Below, piece by piece: positions 49,164 to 57,844 of a stretch of 64,000 nucleotides of DNA. The DNA is taken from contig NZ_VTHJ01000042.1 in the NCBI RefSeq assembly GCF_008386495.1, forward strand, positions 1 through 64,000. The letters are read 5' to 3'. The translations under genes were made by a program, and so were the position numbers. Position 1 is the stretch's first letter, and the number at the start of each line of letters is the position of its first letter. Source of the stretch: Streptomyces tailanensis (GTDB taxonomy: Bacteria; Actinomycetota; Actinomycetes; Streptomycetales; Streptomycetaceae). The notes below the pieces were generated by a model that worked only from the letters and a program-made list of their open reading frames with translations, had not been told where the DNA came from and made no database searches.

Positions 49164-49961
49164 ATGATCACCACTGACCTCACCCCCGGTTCCCCCTGCT
49201 GGCTCGACCTCGGAGCTCCCGACGTGCGGGCCGCCGCGGCCTTCTACGGCGCGGTGCTCGGCTGGGAGTACGAGTCCATGGGGGAGGCGGAGGAGTTCGA
49301 GGGCGGGATGTTCAAGAAGGACGGCAAGACCGTCGCCGGGCTCGGCAAACTGACCGAGGAGGGCGCCCGCTCGGCGTGGATGATCTATTACATGGTCAGC
49401 GACGCGGACGCCACGACCCATGCCGTGGAGCGTGCGGGCGGCACGGTGCGGGTGCCGCCGCGTGACCTCGACGACTGGGGCCGGATGGCGCAGTACAGCG
49501 ACCCGCTGGGCGGCCAGTTCGCCGTCTGGCAGCCGGGGAAGGACAAGGGCTTCGAGCTGGCGGACCAGCCGGGCTCGCTGTCCTGGACCGAGCTGTACAC
49601 GAGCGACGCCGCGGGCGCGAAGGACTTCTACAGCGATGTCTTCGGCTGGCGGTTCAGTGACATGCAGTTGCCGGGCGGCGGAGGCACGTACTCCCTCATC
49701 ACCCCCGCCGATCTGCCCGAGGAGCGCATGCACGGCGGCCTCATGGAACTCCCCGAGGATCAGCTCGCCCTGACGAACGGGCGGCCGTACTGGCACCCGG
49801 TCTTCAACGTGACGGACTGCGACGCCGCGGTCGCCAAGGTCACCGGGAACGGGGGCAGCGTGCAGATGGGGCCGGAGGACGCGCAGGGCGTCGGCCGCCT
49901 CGCCGTGTGCCTCGACCCGGCCAAGGCGGACTTCGTGGTGCTCACTCCGGAACGGAGTTGA
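49164..49961 (+). CDS. Two-domain VOC (glyoxalase/dioxygenase fold) protein
   Basis: 265 residues from ATG 49164. Two vicinal-oxygen-chelate modules: SPCWLDLGAPDVRAAAAFYG (about 9-120) and GSLSWTELYTSDAAGAKDFY (about 138-262). This is the layout of Streptomyces hydroxylase/CFP30B-like proteins, cytosolic, with no known substrate. Its stop overlaps the 3' end of the convergent DUF1932 remnant by 20 bp. Confidence 0.88.
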   Translation: MITTDLTPGSPCWLDLGAPDVRAAAAFYGAVLGWEYESMGEAEEFEGGMFKKDGKTVAGLGKLTEEGARSAWMIYYMVSDADATTHAVERAGGTVRVPPRDLDDWGRMAQYSDPLGGQFAVWQPGKDKGFELADQPGSLSWTELYTSDAAGAKDFYSDVFGWRFSDMQLPGGGGTYSLITPADLPEERMHGGLMELPEDQLALTNGRPYWHPVFNVTDCDAAVAKVTGNGGSVQMGPEDAQGVGRLAVCLDPAKADFVVLTPERS

Positions 49962-50255
49962 GCCGGGACAACCGCCGCAACAGATCCCCGCTTGCCGTGG
50001 CGATCAGCGGGGGAACACCGAGGTCGTCGAGTATGTCGGCGGCGGCCCGCATCTCCACCACCGTCCGGCGTACGGCGTGGCGGTGGCTGCCGTCGACCAG
50101 CCGGTCCGGGTCGCGGCGTCCGCGCGGCTGAGCTCGCGGCGATGACCTGCCGCAGCCACTTCTCGCAGTCCGCGGCCCGGGTCGCGTCGAGGGCCTCGAC
50201 GACGGCGGCCGCCCAGCCCTTGCGGAACACGCTGCGCAACTGTTTGCGTTCGGCC
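49942..50255 (-). pseudogene. Frameshifted C-terminal remnant of a DUF1932 NAD(P)-dependent oxidoreductase
   Basis: Reading leftwards, AERKQLRSVFRKGWAAAVVE, then DCEKWLRQVIAA in one frame, ELSRADAAT in a second and DRLVDGSHRHAVRRTVVEM, DILDDLGVPPL in a third, ending in a TGA at 49942. Together they look like the C-terminal domain of 6-phosphogluconate-dehydrogenase-like DUF1932 proteins. At least two frameshifts are needed and the Rossmann half is absent. The remnant begins right at the 9-bp tandem repeat. Confidence 0.65.
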
Positions 50256-50309
50256 GCCGGTCCCGCCGGTCCCGCCGGTCCCGCCGGTCCCGCCGGTCCC
50301 GCCGGTCCG
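50256..50309. repeat. 9-bp tandem repeat (GCCGGTCCC, six units)
   Basis: Five units of GCCGGTCCC followed by GCCGGTCCG. It lies exactly at the junction of two divergent gene relics and is coding in neither, which suggests slippage or end-joining after a deletion. Confidence 0.9.
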
Positions 50310-50788
50310 TCGAGCACGTCCACCGTCGCGCCGACACCCGTACGGCACGCGGCCGTGCGGGCGGTCGTGGACTGGGTCTCGGCCACCGTCCCGGGCGCCG
50401 ACACACCGGCCGCCCGGAGGTTGACCGAAGCCCTTGCCCCAGGCCCCGGCCCCGCGCGGCTCATCCCCTCCGGGCGAACCGCCGGCGTACGCACCGCGGC
50501 GCTGCTGAACGGCACCGCCGCGCTCGCCGTCGCGGATCTCGTCGACGCCATCGGCGAGGAATTCCTGCGCGCCGTGACCATCGGCTATGAGATCGGCACG
50601 CGGATCGCCCTCGCCGTCGGGCCGGCGCATCACCGCCACTGGCACACCACCGGATCGGTCGGCACGCTTGGCGCGGCGGCGGAGCTGCTCCGGCTGGGGC
50701 CGACAGGTTCGCGAGCGCGCTGGCCCTCGCCGGCACCATGGCGGCCGGGTCGCAGCAGACCTTCCTCGCCGGAGCCCCCTCCGCATGA
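50310..50788 (+). pseudogene. MmgE/PrpD-family remnant
   Basis: One frame reads AAVRAVVDWVSATVPGADTP and RTAALLNGTAALAVADL, jumps to GEEFLRAVTIGYEIGTRIAL, then AHHRHWHTTGSVGTLGAAAE. A frame change near 50700 gives RFASALALAGTMAAGSQQTF and a TGA at 50788. These are ordered pieces of an MmgE/PrpD (2-methylcitrate dehydratase-like) protein. The usual HALDFDD-type segment is deleted, there is a frameshift, and the second half of the protein is gone. It has no start codon. Confidence 0.75.
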
Positions 50789-50945
50789 CGCCGACGGCTG
50801 CGGCAACGTAGGCCGGCGACTCTGTGCTCCCGGCCCCTCGACCGTGCGTGACCTGCTGCTTTCCCAGCGGTGAGGGACGCGCCGCAGCCGCCGGGGGCTC
50901 CTATGGTGGACTCAGGCACGGCGACGGACGCTGAGGCGGCGCACC

Positions 50946-52175
50946 ATGGCGGATACGGCGATCGACTACGCGGCGGTGTTCCAGGCGCTGCCGGGGATGG
51001 TCGCGCTGCTGACACCCGACCTCGTGTACGCGGACGCGAACGAGGAGTTCCTGCGGCAGTCCGGCCGGACCCGCGAACAGGTCGTCGGCCGGTATCTCTT
51101 CGACGTGTTCCCCGACAATCCGACCGACCCGGCCGCCACCGGCATGCGCAATCTCGCGGCCTCCCTGGCCCGGGTGGTGGACACAGGTGAACGTGACGCG
51201 ATGGCGCTCCAGCGGTACGACGTGGAGTCGACGCGGCGGCCGGGGGAGTGGGAAGAGCGGTACTGGAGCCCGGTGAACACACCGGTCCTCGGCCCCGACG
51301 GCAGCGTGGTGCTGCTGATCCACAAGGTGGAGGAAGTCACCGAGCTGATCCGCGCCCGCTCCCGCAGGCAGGACGACCGGGCCCGGGTACTGGAGGCCGA
51401 GCTCTACACCCGGGCCCGTGAGCTGCAGGAGGTCAACGAACGGCTGCGCAGGGCGCACGCCCGGGAACGCGAGGTCGCGCTCGCGCTCCAGAAGGCGATG
51501 ATGCCCACGCCCAGCCCCGTCCGGCACCACCGCGCCGCGGTGCGCTACCGGCCGGCCGTCGGCGCGCTCAACGTGTGCGGCGACTGGTACGACCTCGTCG
51601 ACCTGCCCGGTGAGGACCGGATCGGCGTGGCCGTGGGCGACGTCGTCGGACACGGTCTGGCCGCCGCCTGCGCCATGGGCCAGCTGCGCAGCGCGCTCAG
51701 CGCCGCCTCCCTCGTCGCGGCCGGCCCCGCCCAGGCGCTGTACGCCCTCGGCCTCTACGCCGACTCCGTCGAGGGTGCCGAGAACACCACCGTCGTCCAG
51801 ACCTGCATGGACTGGGCGACCCACACCATCACCTACAGCAGCGCCGGCCACCCACCGCCCGCACTCCTGCGCTGCGACGGCACGGTCACCTTCCTCGACC
51901 AGGCCACCGATCCACCCCTCGGAGCCCGTCCCGAACACGTCCCCCGCCCCCAGGCCGCCGTCGGCTTCACCGAGGGCGACACCCTGGTCCTGTACACGGA
52001 CGGCCTGATCGAACGCCGCCACGAGGACATCGACACCGGCCTCACCCGCCTCGCCGACGCACTCACCCGCCACCGCCACATCGCCCCCGAACCCCTGGCC
52101 GACGCCCTCCTCCTCGACCTCCTCCCGCCGGACGGCGCCACCGACGACACGGCGCTGGTCATCATCCGACTGTGA
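50946..52175 (+). CDS. PAS-SpoIIE (PP2C) phosphatase
   Basis: 409 residues. PAS domain (about 5-130, FQALPGMVALLTPDLVYADA), coiled-coil signalling helix (140-185, ELQEVNERLRRAHARERE), and a SpoIIE-type PP2C domain (190-409) with CGDWYDLVDL, VAVGDVVGHG, TLVLYTDGLI and DDTALVIIRL. It should dephosphorylate a STAS anti-anti-sigma factor. The neighbouring STAS gene on the opposite strand is broken, so its partner must be elsewhere. Confidence 0.92.
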   Translation: MADTAIDYAAVFQALPGMVALLTPDLVYADANEEFLRQSGRTREQVVGRYLFDVFPDNPTDPAATGMRNLAASLARVVDTGERDAMALQRYDVESTRRPGEWEERYWSPVNTPVLGPDGSVVLLIHKVEEVTELIRARSRRQDDRARVLEAELYTRARELQEVNERLRRAHAREREVALALQKAMMPTPSPVRHHRAAVRYRPAVGALNVCGDWYDLVDLPGEDRIGVAVGDVVGHGLAAACAMGQLRSALSAASLVAAGPAQALYALGLYADSVEGAENTTVVQTCMDWATHTITYSSAGHPPPALLRCDGTVTFLDQATDPPLGARPEHVPRPQAAVGFTEGDTLVLYTDGLIERRHEDIDTGLTRLADALTRHRHIAPEPLADALLLDLLPPDGATDDTALVIIRL

Positions 52176-52217
52176 CCCCGCGTCCCGGGGGACACCGGCC
52201 CGCCGAACGCGACCCGG

Positions 52218-52728
52218 TCAACGCCCGGAACGGTGAGCCGTAGCGCTCTCGTGCAGCGCTTCGAGCGCGTCGGCGACGACGCTCCGCCGGTACCAGTCCT
52301 GCCAGTTCGCCACGTCGTCGGCGAGCGACCCTAGAGCCCGCTCCCGTGCCTCGGAGAGCCGGTTGCCCGCCGACGCCCAGTGCGCCGAGACCACGCCCAC
52401 ACAGTGCCCGGTGGTGGTAGTCCGATGCCCGGCAGGTCCGAGCGGCGCAGCGCCTCACGCACATGCGGCCGTGGCTGCACCACCAACAGGACCCGCCCCT
52501 TGGCGGCCGGCCCCCGGGTGACCCGGTCGAGGGCGTGGACGGCGGAGGCACTCGCCACACACAGATCCGTCAGGTCGAGCAGCGCCTTGCTCCCGTGGCC
52601 TCGGCCCGAACCAGATGCGAGACGAGGGCGCGGGCGAAGTCCTCGGAGTTGGAGGCGTCGAGGGTGCCGCGCAAGGTCAACAACGTCACCGGCTCCGCAC
52701 CGCGGCCGTCCAAGGGCCAGGACTTCAT
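52218..52728 (-). pseudogene. STAS anti-sigma-factor antagonist broken by two single-base shifts
   Basis: From ATG 52728: VTLLTLRGTLDASNSEDFAR, then at about 52586 the frame changes (GGAGC-AAGGCG, apparently one C lost) into ALLDLTDLCVASASAVHALD and GRVLLVVQPRPHVREAL. Near 52430 a second shift leads to CVGVVSAHWASAGNRLSEAR and a stop at 52218. Joined, it gives a normal STAS fold plus an extension of about 60 residues. Both lesions are single deletions outside homopolymers, so sequencing error is less likely but not excluded. The conserved Ser of STAS proteins would be in the second segment (CVASASAV). Confidence 0.75.
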
Positions 52729-52926
52729 CAGCAGGGGGGACGTGTGGGCGCCGTCCTCGGGCGTGACTGATGGGATGTCATGAGGACAGGCGCCTCCTGG
52801 GCAGCGACGGATCACCTCTGGGCCGCGTCCTGCCCGAGGGCCTCCACTCTGCACAGCGCCGGCGTCCGGACACAACGACCCCGTGCCGTGTCCGCCCGGC
52901 CGCCACGGCCGTCGGCCGGACGCCGC

Positions 52927-53850
52927 TCACCCGATGTACGCGCGCGCGGACGACGACCGCCGCGCGCGCTCCAGCGCCGTCAGCCGCCGCTCGATCTCCG
53001 GCGGCACCGGTGCCCGTTCCCTGAGCACCCAGGGCAGTCCGGCCACCGCCCGCGCGAAGGCACGGGCCGAGGCCCTGTCCCGGGGGACGGTCACCATCAG
53101 ATGGGCGGTGCGCCGCAGCGCCGGCAGCAGGGGACGGCGCAGCCAGGTGAACCAGAGCGTGTTGCGCAGCCCCAGGATCCGCCGCGCGGTGCTGTCCCGT
53201 AGCCCGGAAGCCCGGTGATGGACCATCAGCTCCTCGACGTAACTCAGCCACCAGCCCCGCAGCAGCAGATCGGTGGCCAGCAACTCCTCCTCGCCGCCGA
53301 GCCACAGACCGGGGTGGAAGCCGCCCCCCTCCCGAAAGGCGTCGGTGCGCATGACGGTGGCGGCGGCCAGGAAGGAACCGAGCGCCGGGCCCGGCAGCCA
53401 GGCGGGGCCGCCCAGCGGCGAGTCCCGTAGCTCCGCGACGACCGGGTCCTCGGTGCCGGACGGCTCCACGACGATACGGGCCGTCACGCAGGCCAGCCGG
53501 GGCCGCCGGTCGAGCAGGTCCGCCGCACGGCGCAGACTGCCCGGCTCCCACCAGGTGTCGTCGTCGCAGAACGCCACATACGGCGTGCGCACCTCGCGCA
53601 CGGCGAGATTGCGCCCCACCGCGCCCAGGTTCGCCCCGGGCTCCAGCAGCAGGACCTCGGGGAAGGCCTGCCGGACCACCTCGGCCGTGCCGTCGGACGA
53701 GGCGTTGTCGGTGACGATCACCCGGGGCCGCTCGGGCAGCCCGCGCAGGAGCCCCAGCGTGCGCAGCAGTTCGGCGCGACGGTTGTGGGTGATCACCACC
53801 ACGGTCGAACGACCGTCCCGGCCGCCGGTGTCCGTCGGGCGGTCGCTCAC
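52927..53850 (-). CDS. Family 2 glycosyltransferase
   Basis: 307 residues. GT-A fold: TVVVITHNRRAELLRTL, VTDNASSDGTAEVV, and the metal-binding acidic motif FCDDDTWW. Last gene of the heptose cluster. Its GTG overlaps the previous gene's stop (GTGA, 53847-53850). It is similar in design to the adjacent GT2 gene, suggesting duplication. The sugar and acceptor are unknown. Confidence 0.9.
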   Translation of the reverse strand: MSDRPTDTGGRDGRSTVVVITHNRRAELLRTLGLLRGLPERPRVIVTDNASSDGTAEVVRQAFPEVLLLEPGANLGAVGRNLAVREVRTPYVAFCDDDTWWEPGSLRRAADLLDRRPRLACVTARIVVEPSGTEDPVVAELRDSPLGGPAWLPGPALGSFLAAATVMRTDAFREGGGFHPGLWLGGEEELLATDLLLRGWWLSYVEELMVHHRASGLRDSTARRILGLRNTLWFTWLRRPLLPALRRTAHLMVTVPRDRASARAFARAVAGLPWVLRERAPVPPEIERRLTALERARRSSSARAYIG

Positions 53851-54791
53851 GGCGCACCCCTCCCCTCCGCGCAGGGGCGGCCGTCGAGCAGGCGGGCCGC
53901 GCTCTCCACGTCCGGTGGCAGCGCCTCGCGCCGCGCGAGGGCGGCGGGGAGCCGGGCGAGCACTTCGCGCAGGGCCAGGCGGGCGCCGGGTTCACCGGCG
54001 GACGCGGCGGTGACGAGGCGCGCGACCGCCCGCAGGGCCACCGGGAGCGGACGCCGCAGCAGCAGGGTCAGTACCTCGTTACGCAGCAGCAGATGGCTCC
54101 GCCCTCCGCGACCGCCGGGTTCGGGGTGGTGCCGGGCCGTCAACGAGGGTTCGTAGGTGACGCCCCAGCCGTCGGCCGCGAGATCGTAGGCGAGCAGCGT
54201 CTCCTCGCCGCCGAAGAACAGCAGCGGGTGGTAGCCGCCCGCCCCCAGGAAGGCGTCCCGGCGCACCACGCATGCACAGGCGAGGAATCCGAGCACCGGA
54301 CGCCCCGGCAGGTCGGGGGCACACGGCAGCGGGGAGGCGGCGAGCACGGCGTTGATCGGGTCCTCGTACCGGTCGGGGCCGACGAGGGTGCGGGCGGCCA
54401 GCAGCCCCAGCCGGGGGTGGGCGTCGAGCAGGTCCGCCGCCTTCCGCAGCGCGCCCGGCGACCACCAGGAATCGTCGTCGCTGAACGCCACATAGGGCGT
54501 CCGGGCCCGCAGTACGGCGATGTTGCGGCCCAGGGCTCCGGTGTTCCGGCGGGGCCGGACGACGCGGGCGGCCGAGGGATGTCCGCGCAGCACCCGGAGA
54601 GTGGCGTCGTCGGAGCTGTTGTCGACCACGATGACCGGCGGGCGCTCCGGCAGCGCGGTGAGGGCGTCGAGGGTCCGCAGCATTTCCGCGCTCCGGTCAC
54701 GGGTGATCACCGCGACCGTCACCCGGCCGTCCGGGGCGATCACGTCGGTGGCCTCGGCCCGGGAGTCACACCGATCGGACACGAGCGCCAT
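53847..54791 (-). CDS. Family 2 glycosyltransferase
   Basis: 314 residues from ATG 54791; GTG 54782 is possible and has the better ribosome-site spacing. Motifs VTVAVITRDRSAEMLRTL, VIVVDNSSDDATL and FSDDDSWW. It shares layout with the downstream gene (LGRNIAVLRARTPYVAFSDD versus VGRNLAVREVRTPYVAFCDD), so the two are paralogues. It overlaps the GT9 gene by 26 bp. Confidence 0.9.
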   Translation of the reverse strand: MALVSDRCDSRAEATDVIAPDGRVTVAVITRDRSAEMLRTLDALTALPERPPVIVVDNSSDDATLRVLRGHPSAARVVRPRRNTGALGRNIAVLRARTPYVAFSDDDSWWSPGALRKAADLLDAHPRLGLLAARTLVGPDRYEDPINAVLAASPLPCAPDLPGRPVLGFLACACVVRRDAFLGAGGYHPLLFFGGEETLLAYDLAADGWGVTYEPSLTARHHPEPGGRGGRSHLLLRNEVLTLLLRRPLPVALRAVARLVTAASAGEPGARLALREVLARLPAALARREALPPDVESAARLLDGRPCAEGRGAP

Positions 54792-55779
54792 CTCCCTTCC
54801 CCGGCGGGCCACTTGACGGACCGGGCCGAAGCAGGACCAGCGCCGCGGCGGTGACCTCGTCGACGTCGATGCGCAGTAGTTGGGGATCGGGCATGTCACC
54901 GTGCGGGTCGCCCGGTGGACCGGGTTTCCACAGCGCGATGTGGTGACGGGATCGGGGCGGCCCCCACAGCAGCGGTGACACCGGGCCGAAGAGCGTGACG
55001 GACGGCGTGGCGTGGGCCACGGAGAGATGCGCGAGCCCGGTGTCGCCGCTCACCACGAGCGCGGCGCGGGCGACGAGCGCCGACAGCTCAGCGAAGGGGA
55101 GCCCGCCCCGGAGCACCTCCCGAGGCGGCAGCCCCGCGCGTGCGGCGACGGCCAGGACCAGCGCGTCCTCCCTCGGGCCGCCGCTGACGACGACACGGTG
55201 GCCGACGGCACGCAGGCGCCGCACGAGCGCCGCGAAACGCTCGGCCGGCCAGCGCCGAGACACGGACTCCGCCCCGGGATGGACGACCACGGCGCCCGGC
55301 GCCGGCGACGGCACCTCCGGCGGCGGTAGCCGTAGGTCGGAGGGGTCCGCGGTGATGCCGTACGCCGCGAGAAAACCGCACCACCGCTCGCGCTCGTGCT
55401 CGTCCTTCCGCCACACGGGAGGCCGGGCCACGGCCGGGTCCGCGTGGGCGTAGGCCAGCAGCCGGGCGGGGGAGAGGGCGGCCAGCGCGTCGCGGCTCTC
55501 GGGACCGTTGCCGTGCAGGTCGATCGCGAGGTCCGGGGGCGGACCCCGCCAGTGGTCCAGCGAGGGCACGCCCCGGTTCGGTGCCTCGGCGGGCAGGATC
55601 TCGTCCACGGCCGCGGTGGCCAGGGCCGCTTCGCCGAGCGTCGCCGGGAGCGCCAGCACGAGGCGCCGCCCGGGGAAGGCCCGCCGGATGCCCCGCAGTG
55701 CGGGCACCCCGGTGAGCAGGTCGCCCAGGCCCAGCGCGCGCAGGACCAGCAGGCGGGGCCGATGCGGTGCCGCGGTCAC
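54766..55779 (-). CDS. Family 9 (heptosyltransferase-like) glycosyltransferase
   Basis: 337 residues from GTG 55779 (GTGA overlap with hldE). ADP-heptose:LPS heptosyltransferase fold: LVLRALGLGDLLTGVPALRG at the N-terminus, VVVHPGAESVSRRWPAERFA, and GDTGLAHLSVAHATPSVTLF. It probably transfers the heptose made by the neighbouring enzymes to a non-LPS acceptor, since this is a Gram-positive. Confidence 0.9.
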   Translation of the reverse strand: MTAAPHRPRLLVLRALGLGDLLTGVPALRGIRRAFPGRRLVLALPATLGEAALATAAVDEILPAEAPNRGVPSLDHWRGPPPDLAIDLHGNGPESRDALAALSPARLLAYAHADPAVARPPVWRKDEHERERWCGFLAAYGITADPSDLRLPPPEVPSPAPGAVVVHPGAESVSRRWPAERFAALVRRLRAVGHRVVVSGGPREDALVLAVAARAGLPPREVLRGGLPFAELSALVARAALVVSGDTGLAHLSVAHATPSVTLFGPVSPLLWGPPRSRHHIALWKPGPPGDPHGDMPDPQLLRIDVDEVTAAALVLLRPGPSSGPPGKGDGARVRSV

Positions 55780-57212
55780 CGGCGCCCCCGCTGCGCCGGC
55801 CGGACCGGCCGCGGGGCCGACGCCGCGCGCTCGGCGATGCCGGTGGTCGAACGGCCGTCCAGGTAGGGGAACAGCACCACCTGTCCGCCCCAACTCTCCA
55901 CCAGCGACGCCTCCGGCAGCCGGGCGAGGGCGTAGTCGCCCCCCTTCGCCCAGATGTGCGGGCGCAGCTCCCCCAGCAGCCGCTCCGGGGTGTCCTCGTC
56001 GAACACGGCGACCGCGTCGACGCACTCCAGCGCCCGCAGCACCCGGACCCGGTCGGCCAGCGGGACCAGCGGTCGGCCGTCGCCCTTGCGTCGGCGTACG
56101 GACGCGTCCGAGTTCACGCACACGATCAGGCAGTCCCCGGTGGAGCGCGCGGCCTGCAACAGGGCGACGTGACCGGCGTGCAGCAGGTCGAAGCAGCCAC
56201 CGGCGGCGGCGACGGTCCCACCGGCCGCACGCACCCGGGCGGCCGTGCGCAGGGCGTCGTCCGAAGGCTGCGCGGCATCCGCCGCACGCGGACCGCCGGC
56301 CGCCGCGCCGTCCACGGCGAGCGAGCGGCCGCCGCCCTCGGCGACGTACCGGGTGGCGGCGTGCACGGCACCCCGTACGGCCGTCTCGGTGAGCTCCCCG
56401 TCCGCGAGGAGCCCGGCGGCGGTCGCCGCGAACCGGTCGCCGGCACCGCAGGCGTCGCCGTCGGCCGTGACCGGCGACGGCACCAGCAGCGGAGTCTCCC
56501 CGTGCGACAGCAGCGCGCCCCGCCCGCCGAGCGTCACGGCCACGGAGGCCGCCCGCCAGGCACGGACGAGGGCGCCGGCGTCGCGAGCCGCCCGCTGCAA
56601 CGCGCCCTCGTACTCCGCCTCCTCGCTGGTGGCCGACCGGGCGGCGAAGCCGCGCGCCTCGGTCGCGGACGGCGTGGCCAGCCGGACGCCCGGCACCGGA
56701 GGGCTCCCGCGCGGATGCGGATCCCAGACGACCGGCACCCGGGCCGCCACGGACCGGAGCACCTCGCGCAGCACGTCGGCGCCGCCACGCCCGTAGTCGG
56801 ACACGAGCAGGGCACGGGCCTCGGCGACCGCCCGGCACGCCTCGTCCGTCCCTTCCGCGGCACGCCCCTCGCCGTCGTCCAGACGCAGCAACGGCCTGCC
56901 GTCCACGAGGACCCGGGTCTTGCTGGACAGGCCACCGCTCAGCGGCAGCCGTACGAGGCGCACCCGCCCGGCCAGCAGCCGGCCCAGCTCCTCGCTGGCC
57001 TCGTCGTCGCCGAGCGCGGTGACCAGGGTGACGGGCCTGCCGTCCGCCGCGGCGAGGCAGGCGGCCAGGGCCGCTCCGCCCGGCCGGCTGGTGCGCCGGG
57101 TGCCGCTGACGACCGGGACGGGCGCGTCGGGTGCCAGGCGCTCGGCACGGCCGCACAGGTCGTGGTCGAGCAGCGCGTCCCCCACGACGAGCAGCGGGGC
57201 CGGGGCGTTCAT
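55776..57212 (-). CDS. hldE: Bifunctional heptose-7-phosphate kinase / heptose-1-phosphate adenylyltransferase
   Basis: 478 residues. The N-terminal ribokinase-type domain (1-300) has LLVVGDALLDHDLCG and DACGAGDRFAATAAG. The C-terminal cytidylyltransferase-like domain (330-465) has GGCFDLLHAGHVALL and LRPHIWAKGGDY. It phosphorylates D-glycero-D-manno-heptose 7-phosphate at C1 and then adenylates it. Between the domains is an Ala/Pro-rich linker. Coupled to gmhA by ATGA. No epimerase (hldD) gene is seen in the window, so the sugar may stay in the D,D form. Confidence 0.92.
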   Translation of the reverse strand: MNAPAPLLVVGDALLDHDLCGRAERLAPDAPVPVVSGTRRTSRPGGAALAACLAAADGRPVTLVTALGDDEASEELGRLLAGRVRLVRLPLSGGLSSKTRVLVDGRPLLRLDDGEGRAAEGTDEACRAVAEARALLVSDYGRGGADVLREVLRSVAARVPVVWDPHPRGSPPVPGVRLATPSATEARGFAARSATSEEAEYEGALQRAARDAGALVRAWRAASVAVTLGGRGALLSHGETPLLVPSPVTADGDACGAGDRFAATAAGLLADGELTETAVRGAVHAATRYVAEGGGRSLAVDGAAAGGPRAADAAQPSDDALRTAARVRAAGGTVAAAGGCFDLLHAGHVALLQAARSTGDCLIVCVNSDASVRRRKGDGRPLVPLADRVRVLRALECVDAVAVFDEDTPERLLGELRPHIWAKGGDYALARLPEASLVESWGGQVVLFPYLDGRSTTGIAERAASAPRPVRPAQRGRR

Positions 57213-57844
57213 CGGCCGCCCTCCCCGAAGACACCGGACCCACCGGACCACCGGCCGTTCCCGGACGGCCGTAGCCGCTCGACGGCCCGGTCGAAGGACT
57301 CGCAGAGCATGTGCACCGCTACGAGATGCAGCTCCTGGACGGTGGCGGCGGAGCCCGCCTCCACGCACAGGGCCTCGTCCGCGATCCCCTGGAGGGGATT
57401 GGGCGCCGGACCGGTCAGGGCCCGCACGGTCATCCCGACACGGTGGGCCTCCTCCGCGGCGACGAGCAGGTTCTCACTGGCGCCGCTGGTCGACAGCAGC
57501 ATCAGCAGGTCCCCGGCCCGGCCGTGAGCGGCCACCTGCCGGGCGAAGATCTCCTGGACGCCGTAGTCGTTGGCGATGGCGGTGGTCGAGGAGGTGTCGG
57601 CGTGCAGAGCGAGCGCGGAGAACGGCGGACGGTCGTTCCGGTAGCGGCCGACCAGCTCGGCGGTCAGATGCTGGGCCTGGGCCGCGCTGCCGCCGTTGCC
57701 CACGACCAGGAGCCGGGCGCCCGCCGCCAGCCGGTCGGCGAGGGTGACACCCCACCGGTCGACGAGAGGGGCGGCGTACCGGCGGAAACCTTCCAGAGCC
57801 TTCATCAGGTCATCGCAGTGCGTGACGTCGGTGACGAGTTTCAT
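57209..57844 (-). CDS. gmhA: Sedoheptulose-7-phosphate isomerase
   Basis: 211 residues. A SIS domain with LLVVGNGGSAAQAQHLTAEL (phosphosugar loop), LALHADTSSTTAIANDYG and LLMLLSTSGASENLL, and a late active-site stretch QELHLVAVHMLCESFD. It converts sedoheptulose 7-phosphate to heptose 7-phosphate, the first step of the pathway. The C-terminus has a Gly-rich tail. ATGA overlaps on both sides. Confidence 0.92.
   Translation of the reverse strand: MKLVTDVTHCDDLMKALEGFRRYAAPLVDRWGVTLADRLAAGARLLVVGNGGSAAQAQHLTAELVGRYRNDRPPFSALALHADTSSTTAIANDYGVQEIFARQVAAHGRAGDLLMLLSTSGASENLLVAAEEAHRVGMTVRALTGPAPNPLQGIADEALCVEAGSAATVQELHLVAVHMLCESFDRAVERLRPSGNGRWSGGSGVFGEGGR

Noticed and set aside
50256..50309. 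Tandem repeat as a CRISPR array
   Set aside because: Units are 9 bp, contiguous and without spacers.
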